A stretch of DNA of 64,000 nucleotides from Mycobacteroides sp. CBMA 271 (lineage in GTDB: Bacteria; Actinomycetota; Actinomycetes; Mycobacteriales; Mycobacteriaceae), in NCBI RefSeq assembly GCF_009729205.1, contig NZ_VTHB01000006.1, forward strand, positions 62,001-126,000, written 5' to 3'. A program made the translations under genes and the position numbers. Below are positions 36,649 to 44,998 of the stretch, one piece after another. Each line of letters begins with the position of its first letter. Position 1 is the first letter of the stretch. The notes beneath the pieces are model-generated. The model was not told where the DNA came from. It saw only the letters and a list, made by a program, of their open reading frames with translations, and made no database searches.

Positions 36649-36762
36649 GCCTCGCTCGCCCCGTGCGGAACATCCCGCTCTAGGCTGTTGTTTCAGCACT
36701 CGCAAGCATCGCTAGATCAGCGAATCAGATCGTGATTATTTAGGGATTGAGGAACGCATCGC

Positions 36763-37740
36763 ATGACTCAGGCTCAGTCAAACGGGACCGAACCGGCCGT
36801 CCACGAGCTCATCATCATCGGCTCAGGACCCGCTGGGTACACGGCGGCCGTCTACGCGGCCCGCGCCCAGCTGAAGCCGATCGTGTTCGAGGGCACCCAG
36901 TTCGGTGGCGCCCTGATGACCACCACCGAGGTCGAGAACTATCCCGGATTCCGCGAAGGGATCATGGGTCCGGACCTCATGGATCAGATGCGTGAGCAGG
37001 CCATTCGCTTCGGTGCCGACCTGCGGACCGAAGACGTCGACGAGGTCTCCCTGCGCGGTGCCGTGAAGAGCGTCACCGTAGGCGACGAGGTGTACCGCGC
37101 CCGAGCAATCATCCTGGCCATGGGCGCCGCCCCGCGGTATCTCGGGGTACCGGGCGAGGACACCCTGCTGGGTCGCGGCGTGAGCTCCTGCGCCACCTGC
37201 GACGGATTCTTCTTCAAGGACCAAGACATCGCCGTCATCGGCGGGGGCGACTCAGCCATGGAAGAAGCGACATTCCTCACACGGTTTGCCCGTAGCGTGA
37301 CCCTCATCCACCGCCGCGACGAGTTCCGCGCCTCCAAGATCATGCTGGAGCGCGCCTACGCAGACCCCAAGATCACCGTGCTGACCAACACCAAGATCCT
37401 CGGGGTCGAGGGCACCGACTCCGTCACCGGGCTCAAGCTCGAGAACGCCGTGACCGGGGAGGCCTCCCAGCTGCCCGTCACCGGGATGTTCGTCGCCGTC
37501 GGGCATGATCCGCGCAGCGAACTGGTGCGTGACGCCGTCGAGGTCGATCCCGATGGGTACGTGCTGGTGCGCGACCGCAGCACCTACACCTCGCTGGAGG
37601 GTGTGTTCGCCGCGGGAGACCTGGTGGACCGAACCTACCGACAGGCCGTCACCGCGGCCGGAAGCGGTTGTGCTGCAGCCATTGACGCCGAACGCTGGCT
37701 CGCCGAGACGGCCCATTCCCAGACCCTCATCGAGGCCTAG
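36763..37740 (+). CDS. trxB: Thioredoxin reductase
   Basis: A 325-residue low-molecular-weight thioredoxin reductase (TrxB2, Rv3913). The FAD-binding [19 protein letters not shown] is at residues 17-35, the redox-active CATC is Cys143/Cys146 in [10 protein letters not shown], and the NADPH-binding segment is [15 protein letters not shown]. The C-terminal FAD motif is [10 protein letters not shown]. It transfers electrons from NADPH to thioredoxin in the cytoplasm. The thioredoxin gene follows after 40 bases, as in other mycobacteria, and both lie downstream of the SigM/anti-SigM genes. Confidence 0.97.
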   Translation: MTQAQSNGTEPAVHELIIIGSGPAGYTAAVYAARAQLKPIVFEGTQFGGALMTTTEVENYPGFREGIMGPDLMDQMREQAIRFGADLRTEDVDEVSLRGAVKSVTVGDEVYRARAIILAMGAAPRYLGVPGEDTLLGRGVSSCATCDGFFFKDQDIAVIGGGDSAMEEATFLTRFARSVTLIHRRDEFRASKIMLERAYADPKITVLTNTKILGVEGTDSVTGLKLENAVTGEASQLPVTGMFVAVGHDPRSELVRDAVEVDPDGYVLVRDRSTYTSLEGVFAAGDLVDRTYRQAVTAAGSGCAAAIDAERWLAETAHSQTLIEA

Positions 37741-37780
37741 TTTTCGCCGCAACTCGAACTATGTAAGGAAGTAAGGAACC

Positions 37781-38110
37781 ATGAGCGACCACGCAAGCAT
37801 CACCGTCACCGACGATTCGTTCCAGGAGGACGTCGTCTCCAGCAACAAGCCAGTGCTGGTCGATTTCTGGGCGACCTGGTGCGGACCCTGCAAGATGGTG
37901 GCCCCGGTACTGGAAGAGATTGCCCGGGAGAACGCCGAGACGCTCACCATCGCCAAGCTCGACGTGGACGCCAACCCGGACACCGCCCGGGCGTTCCAGG
38001 TCACCTCGATCCCCACACTGATCCTTTTCCAGAACGGTGAAGCGACCAAGCGGATCGTCGGCGCCAAGAGCAAGTCGGCGTTGCTGCGTGAACTGGACGG
38101 AGTGGTCTAA
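37781..38110 (+). CDS. trxC: Thioredoxin
   Basis: A 109-residue thioredoxin matching TrxC (Rv3914). The active site WCGPC is in [15 protein letters not shown] with Cys34 and Cys37. The cis-Pro loop [12 protein letters not shown] follows around residue 77. It is the general disulfide reductant reduced by the adjacent TrxB. Length and motifs are entirely typical. GTAAGGA lies upstream of the ATG. A hairpin begins at its stop codon, which may separate it from cwlM. Confidence 0.97.
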   Translation: MSDHASITVTDDSFQEDVVSSNKPVLVDFWATWCGPCKMVAPVLEEIARENAETLTIAKLDVDANPDTARAFQVTSIPTLILFQNGEATKRIVGAKSKSALLRELDGVV

Positions 38111-38131
38111 CCGGCCCGGCTCTTGCCGGTT
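38109..38131 (+). terminator. Hairpin after trxC
   Basis: AACCGGC (38109-38115) pairs with GCCGGTT (38125-38131) across a nine-base loop, beginning within the trxC stop codon. There is no U-run after it, so it is a weak or partial terminator candidate. Confidence 0.4.
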
Positions 38132-38247
38132 AATGGGTACTAGGGTTTCGCCCATCGCCTAGGCATCTGAGACAATATTGCCGCCGGAGACGACAGACCG
38201 TTGCTGCCGGCGTCGGTGGTAGTGCGGTTTCTTGCGAAAGGCGGAGT

Positions 38248-39435
38248 ATGACGACAGGCGCGTCGAACATTCGCCACGGCGATCGGGGACCCGCTGTCAC
38301 CGAGGTCCGCGATGTGCTCACCGCGCTCGGGTTCCTTACCGACCCCGATGAAGCGCTGGCGACCGGCCGGCACGTCATCATTGACCATTTCGACGAGACA
38401 CTTCACGATGCCGTTCGGGCCTTCCAGCAGCGCCGTGGCCTCCTCGTCGACGGCATCGTCGGCCCCGCGACCTATCGCACCCTCAAGGAAGCCTCATACC
38501 GGCTGGGGGCTCGCACGCTTTACCACCAGTTCTCCGCGCCGATGTATGGCGACGATGTGGCCACGCTGCAAAAACGCCTCCAGGATCTCGGGTTCTACAC
38601 GGGCCTGGTGGACGGAAACTTCGGCCTGCAGACCTACAACTCGCTGATGTCGTACCAGCGGGAGTACGGGCTGACGGCCGACGGTATCTGCGGGCCCGAA
38701 ACCCTGCGTTCCTTCCAGCTGTTGGGCCGCCATGTCACCGGTGGCTCCGCGCACGCGATCCGTGAGACCGAACACGTCCGCAACGCCGGCCCGCAGCTCT
38801 CGGGTAAGCGCATCGTGATCGACCCCGGTCTCGGCGGAACCGACCGCGGCGTCATCGTGCCGGGCCGCGAGGGGCCCACCAGTGAGGCAGATATCTTGTG
38901 GGACTTGGCAAGTCGCCTCGAGGGGCGGATGACCGCGATCGGGATGGAGACTTACATCTCGCGCGCCATCCAGAACAACCCCACCGATATTGAGCGCGCC
39001 ACCTACGCCAACAACGTGGGCGCCGACCTGATGATCAGCCTGCGTTTCGACTCCCAGCCCACCGTGGTGGCCAGCGGAGTCGCCTCCTATCATTTCGGTA
39101 ATCTGCATGGCTCGGTGTCCACCATCGGCCACATGCTGTCCGATTTCATTCAACGAGAAGTCACGGCGCGCACCGGGTTACGTGACTGTCGAGCACACGG
39201 CCGCACCTGGGACCTGCTGCGCCTGACCCGGATGCCTTGCGTACAGCTCGATATCGGCTACATCACCTCACCGAACGACGTCTCCGTCCTCAGCGCTGCC
39301 CATTACCGCGACGTGGTCGCCGAGTCGATCCTGGCAGCCGTGAAACGCGTATACCTGCTCGGCAAGAACGACAGGCCCACCGGCACCTTTACCTTTGACG
39401 AGCTACTCGCCCACGAACTGTCCGCCGGCGGCTAG
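38248..39435 (+). CDS. cwlM: CwlM, amidase-fold activator of peptidoglycan synthesis
   Basis: A 395-residue protein matching Rv3915. Two peptidoglycan-binding-type domains (residues ~8-75, HGDRGPAVTEVRDVLTALGF, and ~95-160, GDDVATLQKRLQDLGF) precede an amidase_3 fold (~185-375). There is no signal peptide, in keeping with its known cytoplasmic role: phosphorylated by PknB, it activates MurA. The first zinc-ligand motif of amidase_3, usually DPGHGG, reads IDPGLGGTDRG, so the His is lost, and loss of hydrolase activity is expected. An ATG start follows AAAGGCGGAGT. It ends the trx-cwlM run and converges on the accessory ferredoxin gene. Confidence 0.95.
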   Translation: MTTGASNIRHGDRGPAVTEVRDVLTALGFLTDPDEALATGRHVIIDHFDETLHDAVRAFQQRRGLLVDGIVGPATYRTLKEASYRLGARTLYHQFSAPMYGDDVATLQKRLQDLGFYTGLVDGNFGLQTYNSLMSYQREYGLTADGICGPETLRSFQLLGRHVTGGSAHAIRETEHVRNAGPQLSGKRIVIDPGLGGTDRGVIVPGREGPTSEADILWDLASRLEGRMTAIGMETYISRAIQNNPTDIERATYANNVGADLMISLRFDSQPTVVASGVASYHFGNLHGSVSTIGHMLSDFIQREVTARTGLRDCRAHGRTWDLLRLTRMPCVQLDIGYITSPNDVSVLSAAHYRDVVAESILAAVKRVYLLGKNDRPTGTFTFDELLAHELSAGG

Positions 39436-39656
39436 TCCCCGCGAGTCACCTCGATCGCGCTCGCGGGGCAAATCTGCGCCGCATTGATCGCGTCCAAGGC
39501 ATGACTGGCGTCGAGCATCCCCGTGTTCCGTGGCGCTGCGATTCCTTCTTCGTCCACGCAGAACAAATCCGGATGCTGCGCAATGCAGTATCCGGAGCCC
39601 ATGCACAGATCCTGATCGACGGTGATAGAGATGTCGCCGCCCGATGCACCCATCAT
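39432..39656 (-). CDS. Ferredoxin, 3Fe-4S type, P450 partner
   Basis: A 74-residue ferredoxin. The cluster ligands are in DQDLCMGSGYCIAQHP (CxxxxxC) and the C-terminal AAQICPASAIEV, giving three cysteines in the spacing usual for actinobacterial [3Fe-4S] ferredoxins that feed cytochromes P450. Its ATG shares a base with the end of the P450 gene, so it is co-translated with it. It converges on cwlM, and the two stop codons overlap by four bases. No ferredoxin reductase gene lies in the window. Confidence 0.93.
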   Translation of the reverse strand: MMGASGGDISITVDQDLCMGSGYCIAQHPDLFCVDEEGIAAPRNTGMLDASHALDAINAAQICPASAIEVTRGD

Positions 39657-41269
39657 CAGAGCTTCGTCACAGTGACGGGTACACCGCCGTCAACAGTGAC
39701 CGAGAAATTGAAGTGATGCTTGGGTTTCCAGCCGTCGGGCAACTCCAGCCGATACCGCTGGAAGATGATCGCCAATAGGAACTGCGCGTTCATATACGCC
39801 ATCCCGGTACCAAGGCAGTGGTGCCGACCCGACCCGAACGGCATAAATGCCAGGCGTGGCCGACTCTTGACCAATGCCTCGTCGATGAATCGGTGGGGGT
39901 CGTATTCATCCGGGTCAGCCCACCACCGTGGGTCACGGTGCATCGAATACAGCGACGGACCGACGATGCTGTACTGCGGGATAAAGTACCCGCCGATGAC
40001 ATCGTCCTCCATGGCGAACCGGGGATTGAGCGGGTGGCCCTGCAGCCGCTGGCCTTCGTCGAAACACGCCTTGGTCCAAGGTAATTGAGGCAGATCCGCG
40101 AGAGTGGGCACTGCGTTGTCCAGGGTGTCGATTTCGCTATACAGACGTTGGAGACAAACTGGATGCGACAACAACATCGCCAGTGTCCACGAGAGCGAGG
40201 CCACTACGGTCTCGTACCCTCCAGCCATCAGAATCATCAGCTCCATGCTGAGATCCCGTTCAGACAACGGACTTCCGTCGTCGTAGGTGGCTTCCAACAG
40301 CAGACTCAACAGGTCCGGTGTCTCGATGGGGTTCTTTCGGCGCTGCTTGATAAGCCGTCGGGTGAGCCGCCACAATCGCACCATAGAACGTGGTGCACTA
40401 TCCCTCCCGGGGAACGGAACTAGGTTGGGCAGCGGACTCATCAGCGTCGCGGAGGCCATCAGCGACATGAACGTCCGCAGATCGAGATCCGTTTCGTGGA
40501 TCTCCTTTTCGGTGATCGACGAGGAGAACATCGCCCGCAGGAAGGCCGGCAGCGTCACCTGCGCAATCGCGTGCTGCACGTCGATTACTTGTCCGGTGTT
40601 GGCCACGCTGGACCACCCATCGATGCGCCGCACGAACTCGTCGGCAATCACGTCCGCGACCCGCGCGAGGTGTCGTCGCCCGAACATCGGCATGAGCATC
40701 CGCCGGCGCTGACGGAACTTCTCCCCCTCCATCATCGGAATGGCAGCGCCGATCATTCCCGCCACCGCATGGCCCGGACCGATCATGCTGTACCGACCGG
40801 TCGGGTCGTCCATTACCTGACTCGCGTAGTCCGGATGGTTCACCACGATCATGTGGCCGGCGACCGGGAACGGCAGCCGGTAGATGTCGCCATACTCGTT
40901 AGCGCATCGGCGAAGAAACTCAAAGGGCTCCCGGCGCATGTCGAGGGCGCTGCCGACGATGGGCAGGCCAACGGGGCCGGGCGGTGTCAGCGACGGCGAA
41001 CCAACACCCCGCACGATGCTGGACGCCAGTGGAATCGATCCGCGGGCGATCCACAATGGGTCATGCCGCAGAGCCGCGAATTTCCCACGCGCCCTACCGA
41101 TCTCGGTAACCTCGGCGACCGTTGGGTTCAACGGCAACGGCCCCCATGCTCCCGCTAGCTCCCGCGGCAATCCGACTATCGCTGGAGTACTTTCGATTTG
41201 GGCGGCAGGGCCTTCCATCGGACAGACTCCGTTGACCGACTCGACGAGCGACGGCTGCGGAATGCTCAT
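39656..41269 (-). CDS. Cytochrome P450
   Basis: A 537-residue cytochrome P450. The heme-binding loop is FMPFGSGRHHCLG with the axial Cys485. The I-helix oxygen-activation motif is LMAGGYETVVAS (GGxET), and the K-helix ExxR is DEGQRLQGHPLNPR. It carries an N-terminal extension of about 85 residues before PPGPVGLPIVG, longer than most bacterial P450s, and no clear membrane anchor. The adjacent ferredoxin is the expected electron donor. Substrate unknown. It lies in a P450/ferredoxin/membrane-protein operon opposed to a TetR gene, inserted between cwlM and the Rv3916c homologue. Confidence 0.93.
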   Translation of the reverse strand: MSIPQPSLVESVNGVCPMEGPAAQIESTPAIVGLPRELAGAWGPLPLNPTVAEVTEIGRARGKFAALRHDPLWIARGSIPLASSIVRGVGSPSLTPPGPVGLPIVGSALDMRREPFEFLRRCANEYGDIYRLPFPVAGHMIVVNHPDYASQVMDDPTGRYSMIGPGHAVAGMIGAAIPMMEGEKFRQRRRMLMPMFGRRHLARVADVIADEFVRRIDGWSSVANTGQVIDVQHAIAQVTLPAFLRAMFSSSITEKEIHETDLDLRTFMSLMASATLMSPLPNLVPFPGRDSAPRSMVRLWRLTRRLIKQRRKNPIETPDLLSLLLEATYDDGSPLSERDLSMELMILMAGGYETVVASLSWTLAMLLSHPVCLQRLYSEIDTLDNAVPTLADLPQLPWTKACFDEGQRLQGHPLNPRFAMEDDVIGGYFIPQYSIVGPSLYSMHRDPRWWADPDEYDPHRFIDEALVKSRPRLAFMPFGSGRHHCLGTGMAYMNAQFLLAIIFQRYRLELPDGWKPKHHFNFSVTVDGGVPVTVTKL

Positions 41270-41293
41270 GAGTTTCCTTTCCGGGTGGTCCGA

Positions 41294-42136
41294 CTACGCG
41301 GGAACTGCGGACCGGGCGGTCGCGGTGCGCGCGGGGCCAAGCACCTTGGCCCCAACCTCGTCGCGGTACCGCTGGCAGGTGGGCGAATACGCCACGATGG
41401 CGACGGCGAGCAGATTCAGTGCGGTGGAGAGGACCGCCAATCCCCACGAAGGCGCCGGGCCCAGCCCGAGGTGGATCGCGAAGTAGTTGGGCAGTGTGCG
41501 GATGATGGTGTAGGCAAGGTATGCCCCTGGCGGTACGAAAGGGATTATTGCCCAACGGTATCCGTGCATATGCGGTCTGATCACGACGAGCACCCAGGCA
41601 ATCATCACCAGGAATCCGCCGTTTTGCACCAGACTGGGCAGCGGAACGCCCAGCACCAATGCGTTGTTGCTGTAGTACTTCATGAGGCCGAAGTGACTGT
41701 TCACCATCTCGCCAATGCACTCGATGATCCCGAACACCACCGCGAATACGATGAGCGTCCTAGCGGCCCAACCCTTTTTGATCATCTCGTAGACCACCAA
41801 CGCGGTCGGCGCGGTGCCGACCCAGACCAGCGGGACGAAGATCGGCAAGGGCCGATCGGCGATCGTCACATACGGCAGGGCGTTCGTCATGTACGTGGTG
41901 GCCCCGATCACGTCGAGCCACGGCTCGACAAAATACGGCAGAATTGTCACCCCGCTGAGCATGATGAGCCAATACATGAGGGCGTCCTCGTGCCTGCGGA
42001 CCGTCATCCATCCCACCCAAACCAGCGAGATCAGCAAGCAGCCTGCGAGTACCGCAACCACCGTCCACGCCCACCATGGTGGGCATTCGATAACGGGTGG
42101 CGGGCCCCACTGCGCTCCCGTGGTCAGACGTGTCAT
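41294..42136 (-). CDS. Polytopic membrane protein linked to the P450
   Basis: A 280-residue membrane protein with about seven predicted helices (WTVVAVLAGCLLISLVWVGW, MYWLIMLSGVTILPYF, IFVPLVWVGTAPTALVVY, TLIVFAVVFGIIECIG and others). I do not recognise the family. I choose the ATG at 42136 (MTRLTTGAQWGPPP) because GAAGAGGA lies six to ten bases upstream; an ATG at 42205 would extend into the candidate operator. It is first in the operon with the P450 (24-base gap) and ferredoxin, so it may bind, transport or present the P450 substrate. Confidence 0.7.
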   Translation of the reverse strand: MTRLTTGAQWGPPPVIECPPWWAWTVVAVLAGCLLISLVWVGWMTVRRHEDALMYWLIMLSGVTILPYFVEPWLDVIGATTYMTNALPYVTIADRPLPIFVPLVWVGTAPTALVVYEMIKKGWAARTLIVFAVVFGIIECIGEMVNSHFGLMKYYSNNALVLGVPLPSLVQNGGFLVMIAWVLVVIRPHMHGYRWAIIPFVPPGAYLAYTIIRTLPNYFAIHLGLGPAPSWGLAVLSTALNLLAVAIVAYSPTCQRYRDEVGAKVLGPARTATARSAVPA

Positions 42137-42196
42137 CAGGAATCCTCTTCGGCGCCGGGTAATGGTCTGTTCGGCACAGTAATGTCCCTCTTGAGA

Positions 42197-42221
42197 ATGT
42201 GTCAATCATTTAGAGACAAAT
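42197..42221. promoter_or_regulatory. Candidate operator between TetR gene and P450 operon
   Basis: ATGTGTC (42197-42203) and GACAAAT (42215-42221) form an imperfect inverted repeat (6 of 7) with an 11-base spacer. A direct repeat AATCATT (42204, 42219) overlaps it. It lies midway between divergent start codons, where a TetR repressor of both promoters would bind. Confidence 0.5.
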
Positions 42222-42279
42222 CATTCCGCTCCACGACAGAATCGGCCAAGTCTGGGAATGGTCGGCTAGTCTCGACGAC

Positions 42280-42942
42280 ATGGTGAAGTCAGCCAGTTCC
42301 CCGACGCGAATGGCCGAACGGCAGCGCGCCCGCCGCAGTGAACTCGTCAAAGAAGAGGTGGTCGAGGCCGCCCTCGCCGAATTTTCCGAGCGCGGCTACC
42401 ACCAGACCTCCATCGCACACATCGCCGAACGGCTCGGCACTGGACACTCGATGTTCTACCGGTACTTCGAGAACAAGCGAGACATCCTCGAACACGTGGT
42501 CCAGCACGCCACGCAACGCACCCTGGACACCCTCGTTCAGGTGCTCCCAGGGCACATCGCCTCTCTCGCCGAATTCCACGACTTCGCGGTGAATCTTGGG
42601 CTTGCATACATCGGGGTCATGTCGGAGGACCCCCGCCTGTCGCGGTTGATGCTGCAGCAGAGCGCAGCCGTGGACAAAGAAATGACCGAGCAGTTCTGCC
42701 GCGGATTCGATGCCGGCGCCACGGTTCTCGCCGGCCTACTGCGCGATGCCATCGAAATCGGTTATGTCCGAGCGGATATCGACGTTGAGTCCGTCGCCGA
42801 TTCGGTAGTGGGCATCCCATTCGGTTTGATGCTCCGCCATGGGCACGATCCCAATCCGGAGATCCTGGCCTTACGCGTGCACGCCACCTGCGACTTGGTC
42901 TGCCGGGGAATCGCGAATCCGGACTACCGGGCACCCAACTAG
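42280..42942 (+). CDS. TetR-family regulator of the P450 cluster
   Basis: A 220-residue TetR-family regulator. The basic N-terminus (RMAERQRARRSELVKEEVVE shortened) precedes the helix-turn-helix HQTSIAHIAERLGTGHSMFYRYF at about residues 40-62, with the recognition helix TGHSMFYRY. The C-terminal domain (LAYIGVMSEDPRLSRLM) is a typical ligand-binding bundle. It is divergent from the membrane-protein/P450/ferredoxin operon and probably controls it. Its stop codon and that of the convergent downstream gene share the tetranucleotide CTAG, so the coding regions overlap by four bases. Confidence 0.9.
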   Translation: MVKSASSPTRMAERQRARRSELVKEEVVEAALAEFSERGYHQTSIAHIAERLGTGHSMFYRYFENKRDILEHVVQHATQRTLDTLVQVLPGHIASLAEFHDFAVNLGLAYIGVMSEDPRLSRLMLQQSAAVDKEMTEQFCRGFDAGATVLAGLLRDAIEIGYVRADIDVESVADSVVGIPFGLMLRHGHDPNPEILALRVHATCDLVCRGIANPDYRAPN

Positions 42943-43688
42943 AACGCGGCGCCCATCGCGGGACCCGCCCCGGCCGGCTGCGGAATCTGCACCGATTCCA
43001 GCAGCCGCTCCAGTGCCGCTTCGACCTCTGCCTTCCAGCCCAAGCCTTGATCCAGCTCCAACCGCAATCGTGGGAAATGCTGGTGAGGTGCCACCACCGT
43101 GAAGCCGACGTCTATCAGAAAGTTCGCGTCGATCATGCACTGCTCAATCGTGCACTCGCCCAGTACATCTGCAGCATCAGAGAATCTCGCCGTCGATAGG
43201 CCCCGCTGGCGAAGAGGGTCGGGCCCCGTTGATCCGCATAGTTCCAGCGCCTCGCTGGTCCGGCCGAATGCCTCCAGCGCCCGCACTCCGCGGCGCACCA
43301 ACTCGGCGATCACGCTGGCGATAATGCTGTGCGGCAATCCATCTGACTCGTGCCCGGGCTCCACGCCCAGAGAGGTCAACAAGACAGCGTCGGCACTCAC
43401 CGGCGCCGTCGGGAACAGTTGGGCGCGCGGCACTACGCCGGGCGGCGCGTACAACGCATATCCCGCGGTGTCGGGACGGGTCTGCGGACCGGTGATCGCG
43501 ATCTGACCGCATGAACCCCACTCGAGCATGACCATCGACAGCCACGCTTCCTTCTCGAATTCGGGGTCCGACAGATGCTGACTCTCCCCGACGGTAGCGG
43601 GGTCCACTTCCCAGAAGACACACCGCCGGGCATGCTTGGGCAGCTGCTCGAAACCATCGAGCCGCAAAGGAACGATCCGAGCCGACAC
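42939..43688 (-). CDS. Conserved GNAT-like protein, Rv3916c homologue
   Basis: A 249-residue protein that in mycobacteria lies between cwlM and parB (Rv3916c). Its sequence, with RLDGFEQLPKHARRCVFWEVDP at the start and YALYAPPGVVPRAQLFPTAPVS in the middle, is conserved; the fold is annotated as a GNAT-type acetyltransferase in related genomes as I recall, but no catalytic residues can be named here. I choose the GTG at 43688 (product MSARIVPLRL), matching the M. tuberculosis start, with GGAGG 11 bases upstream; a GTG at 43706 is an alternative. Its position downstream of parB suggests a link to the origin cluster. Confidence 0.75.
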   Translation of the reverse strand: MSARIVPLRLDGFEQLPKHARRCVFWEVDPATVGESQHLSDPEFEKEAWLSMVMLEWGSCGQIAITGPQTRPDTAGYALYAPPGVVPRAQLFPTAPVSADAVLLTSLGVEPGHESDGLPHSIIASVIAELVRRGVRALEAFGRTSEALELCGSTGPDPLRQRGLSTARFSDAADVLGECTIEQCMIDANFLIDVGFTVVAPHQHFPRLRLELDQGLGWKAEVEAALERLLESVQIPQPAGAGPAMGAAF

Positions 43689-43912
43689 TGGTCTGTACGC
43701 CTCCACGTCCGGTCACCATGGCGCGCGGCACGCATCATGCGTCCGGCAACGCTTCAAGGATATGCGAAATTTCTAGTTTGGCACCCGTCGGCAGCGATGT
43801 GATGCTCCCCATCGGACGTCGCGGTTGCGCCCGCACGGAGAACTGCATCGTGGTGCCGAAAGTTCCTCATTACCAACAGTTTTCGTGAGGATCCGGCAGA
43901 TCGCCGCATTTC

Positions 43913-43927
43913 ACGTCACTGTGACGT
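43913..43927. promoter_or_regulatory. Perfect 15-bp palindrome downstream of parB
   Basis: ACGTCAC-T-GTGACGT is a perfect 7-1-7 palindrome, 15 bases beyond the parB stop and about 225 bases upstream of the Rv3916c-like start. The preceding TTTCACGT resembles half of a parS site. It could be a terminator stem, an operator, or a ParB-related element. Confidence 0.45.
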
Positions 43928-43941
43928 TTCTGCCCTGTGGG

Positions 43942-44931
43942 CTAGGACGTTGCCTCGCCGGACATCATTTCGACAATTCGCTGCAAATCCTCGACCGAGC
44001 CGAACTCGACGACAATCTTGCCTTTGCGCTTGCCCAGGCTCACCGTCACGCGGGTGTCGAAGGTTCCCGAGAGCCGCTCGGCGACGTCTTGGAGCCCGGG
44101 CATCTGGATCGGCTTGCGTCGCGGCGACGGCTTGGGGGCGTCGCTGCGGTTCGCCAGCGTCACCGCTTCCTCCGCGGCGCGCACCGACATGCCCTCTGCC
44201 ACGATCCGCGCGGCCAACTCTTCCTGTGCCTCCGCCCCACCCTCGAGGGCGAGCAGTGCACGCGCATGTCCGGCCGACAGCACACCGGCCGCGACTCGGC
44301 GCTGCACCGCGATGGGCAGGCGCAGCAGCCGAATCATGTTCGAGATCACGGGACGCGACCGCCCGATCCGAGACGCCAGTTCCTCGTGCGTCACATCAAA
44401 CTCTTCAAGAAGCTGTTGGTAGGCGGCTGCCTCTTCCAAGGGGTTCAGCTGTGCTCGATGGATGTTCTCCAGCAGCGCATCGCGAAGCAGATTGTCGTCA
44501 GCGGTCTCCCGCACGATCGCCGGGATGGTATCCAACCCGGCCTCTTGGGTCGCGCGCCAGCGCCGCTCCCCCATCACGAGTTGGTAGCCGTCGATGTCCG
44601 GGACGGTCCGCACCACGATGGGCTGCATCACGCCAAACTCGCGGATGGAGTGGACCAGCTCGGCGAGCGCCTCCTCGTCGAACACCTGGCGCGGCTGCTT
44701 GGGGTTCGGCTTGATGGACGTCACCGGGATCTCCCGGTACACCGCACCGATATCGTTCGCCTGCGGTGGCGGAGATGACGCCGACGGGCCACCCCCGATG
44801 ACGACGTCAGCTGCCGCCTCACCCAACCGCGGACCCGCTGGCATAGGCGACCCGTCTACCGGTGCGGTCGGGATGAGAGACGCCAGACCCCGTCCAAGCC
44901 CGCCCTTACGCCGTGCTGGAGACTGACTCAT
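43942..44931 (-). CDS. parB: Chromosome partitioning protein ParB
   Basis: A 329-residue ParB/Spo0J protein. The N-terminal [15 protein letters not shown] is the ParA-activating and conserved start. The CTPase/ParB-box region includes [16 protein letters not shown] and [17 protein letters not shown]. The helix-turn-helix ([23 protein letters not shown], shortened to [11 protein letters not shown]) recognises parS, and a C-terminal dimerisation domain follows. It loads on parS and spreads as a CTP-dependent clamp for origin segregation. It lies 67 bases after parA. Two perfect parS sites are 1-2 kb away. Confidence 0.97.
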   Translation of the reverse strand: MSQSPARRKGGLGRGLASLIPTAPVDGSPMPAGPRLGEAAADVVIGGGPSASSPPPQANDIGAVYREIPVTSIKPNPKQPRQVFDEEALAELVHSIREFGVMQPIVVRTVPDIDGYQLVMGERRWRATQEAGLDTIPAIVRETADDNLLRDALLENIHRAQLNPLEEAAAYQQLLEEFDVTHEELASRIGRSRPVISNMIRLLRLPIAVQRRVAAGVLSAGHARALLALEGGAEAQEELAARIVAEGMSVRAAEEAVTLANRSDAPKPSPRRKPIQMPGLQDVAERLSGTFDTRVTVSLGKRKGKIVVEFGSVEDLQRIVEMMSGEATS

Positions 44932-44998
44932 CGGTTACCTTCCCTCTTTGCATCCTCTTCACACGAACGGTTGATTCTCTCGCTGCGCAGCCGATTCA

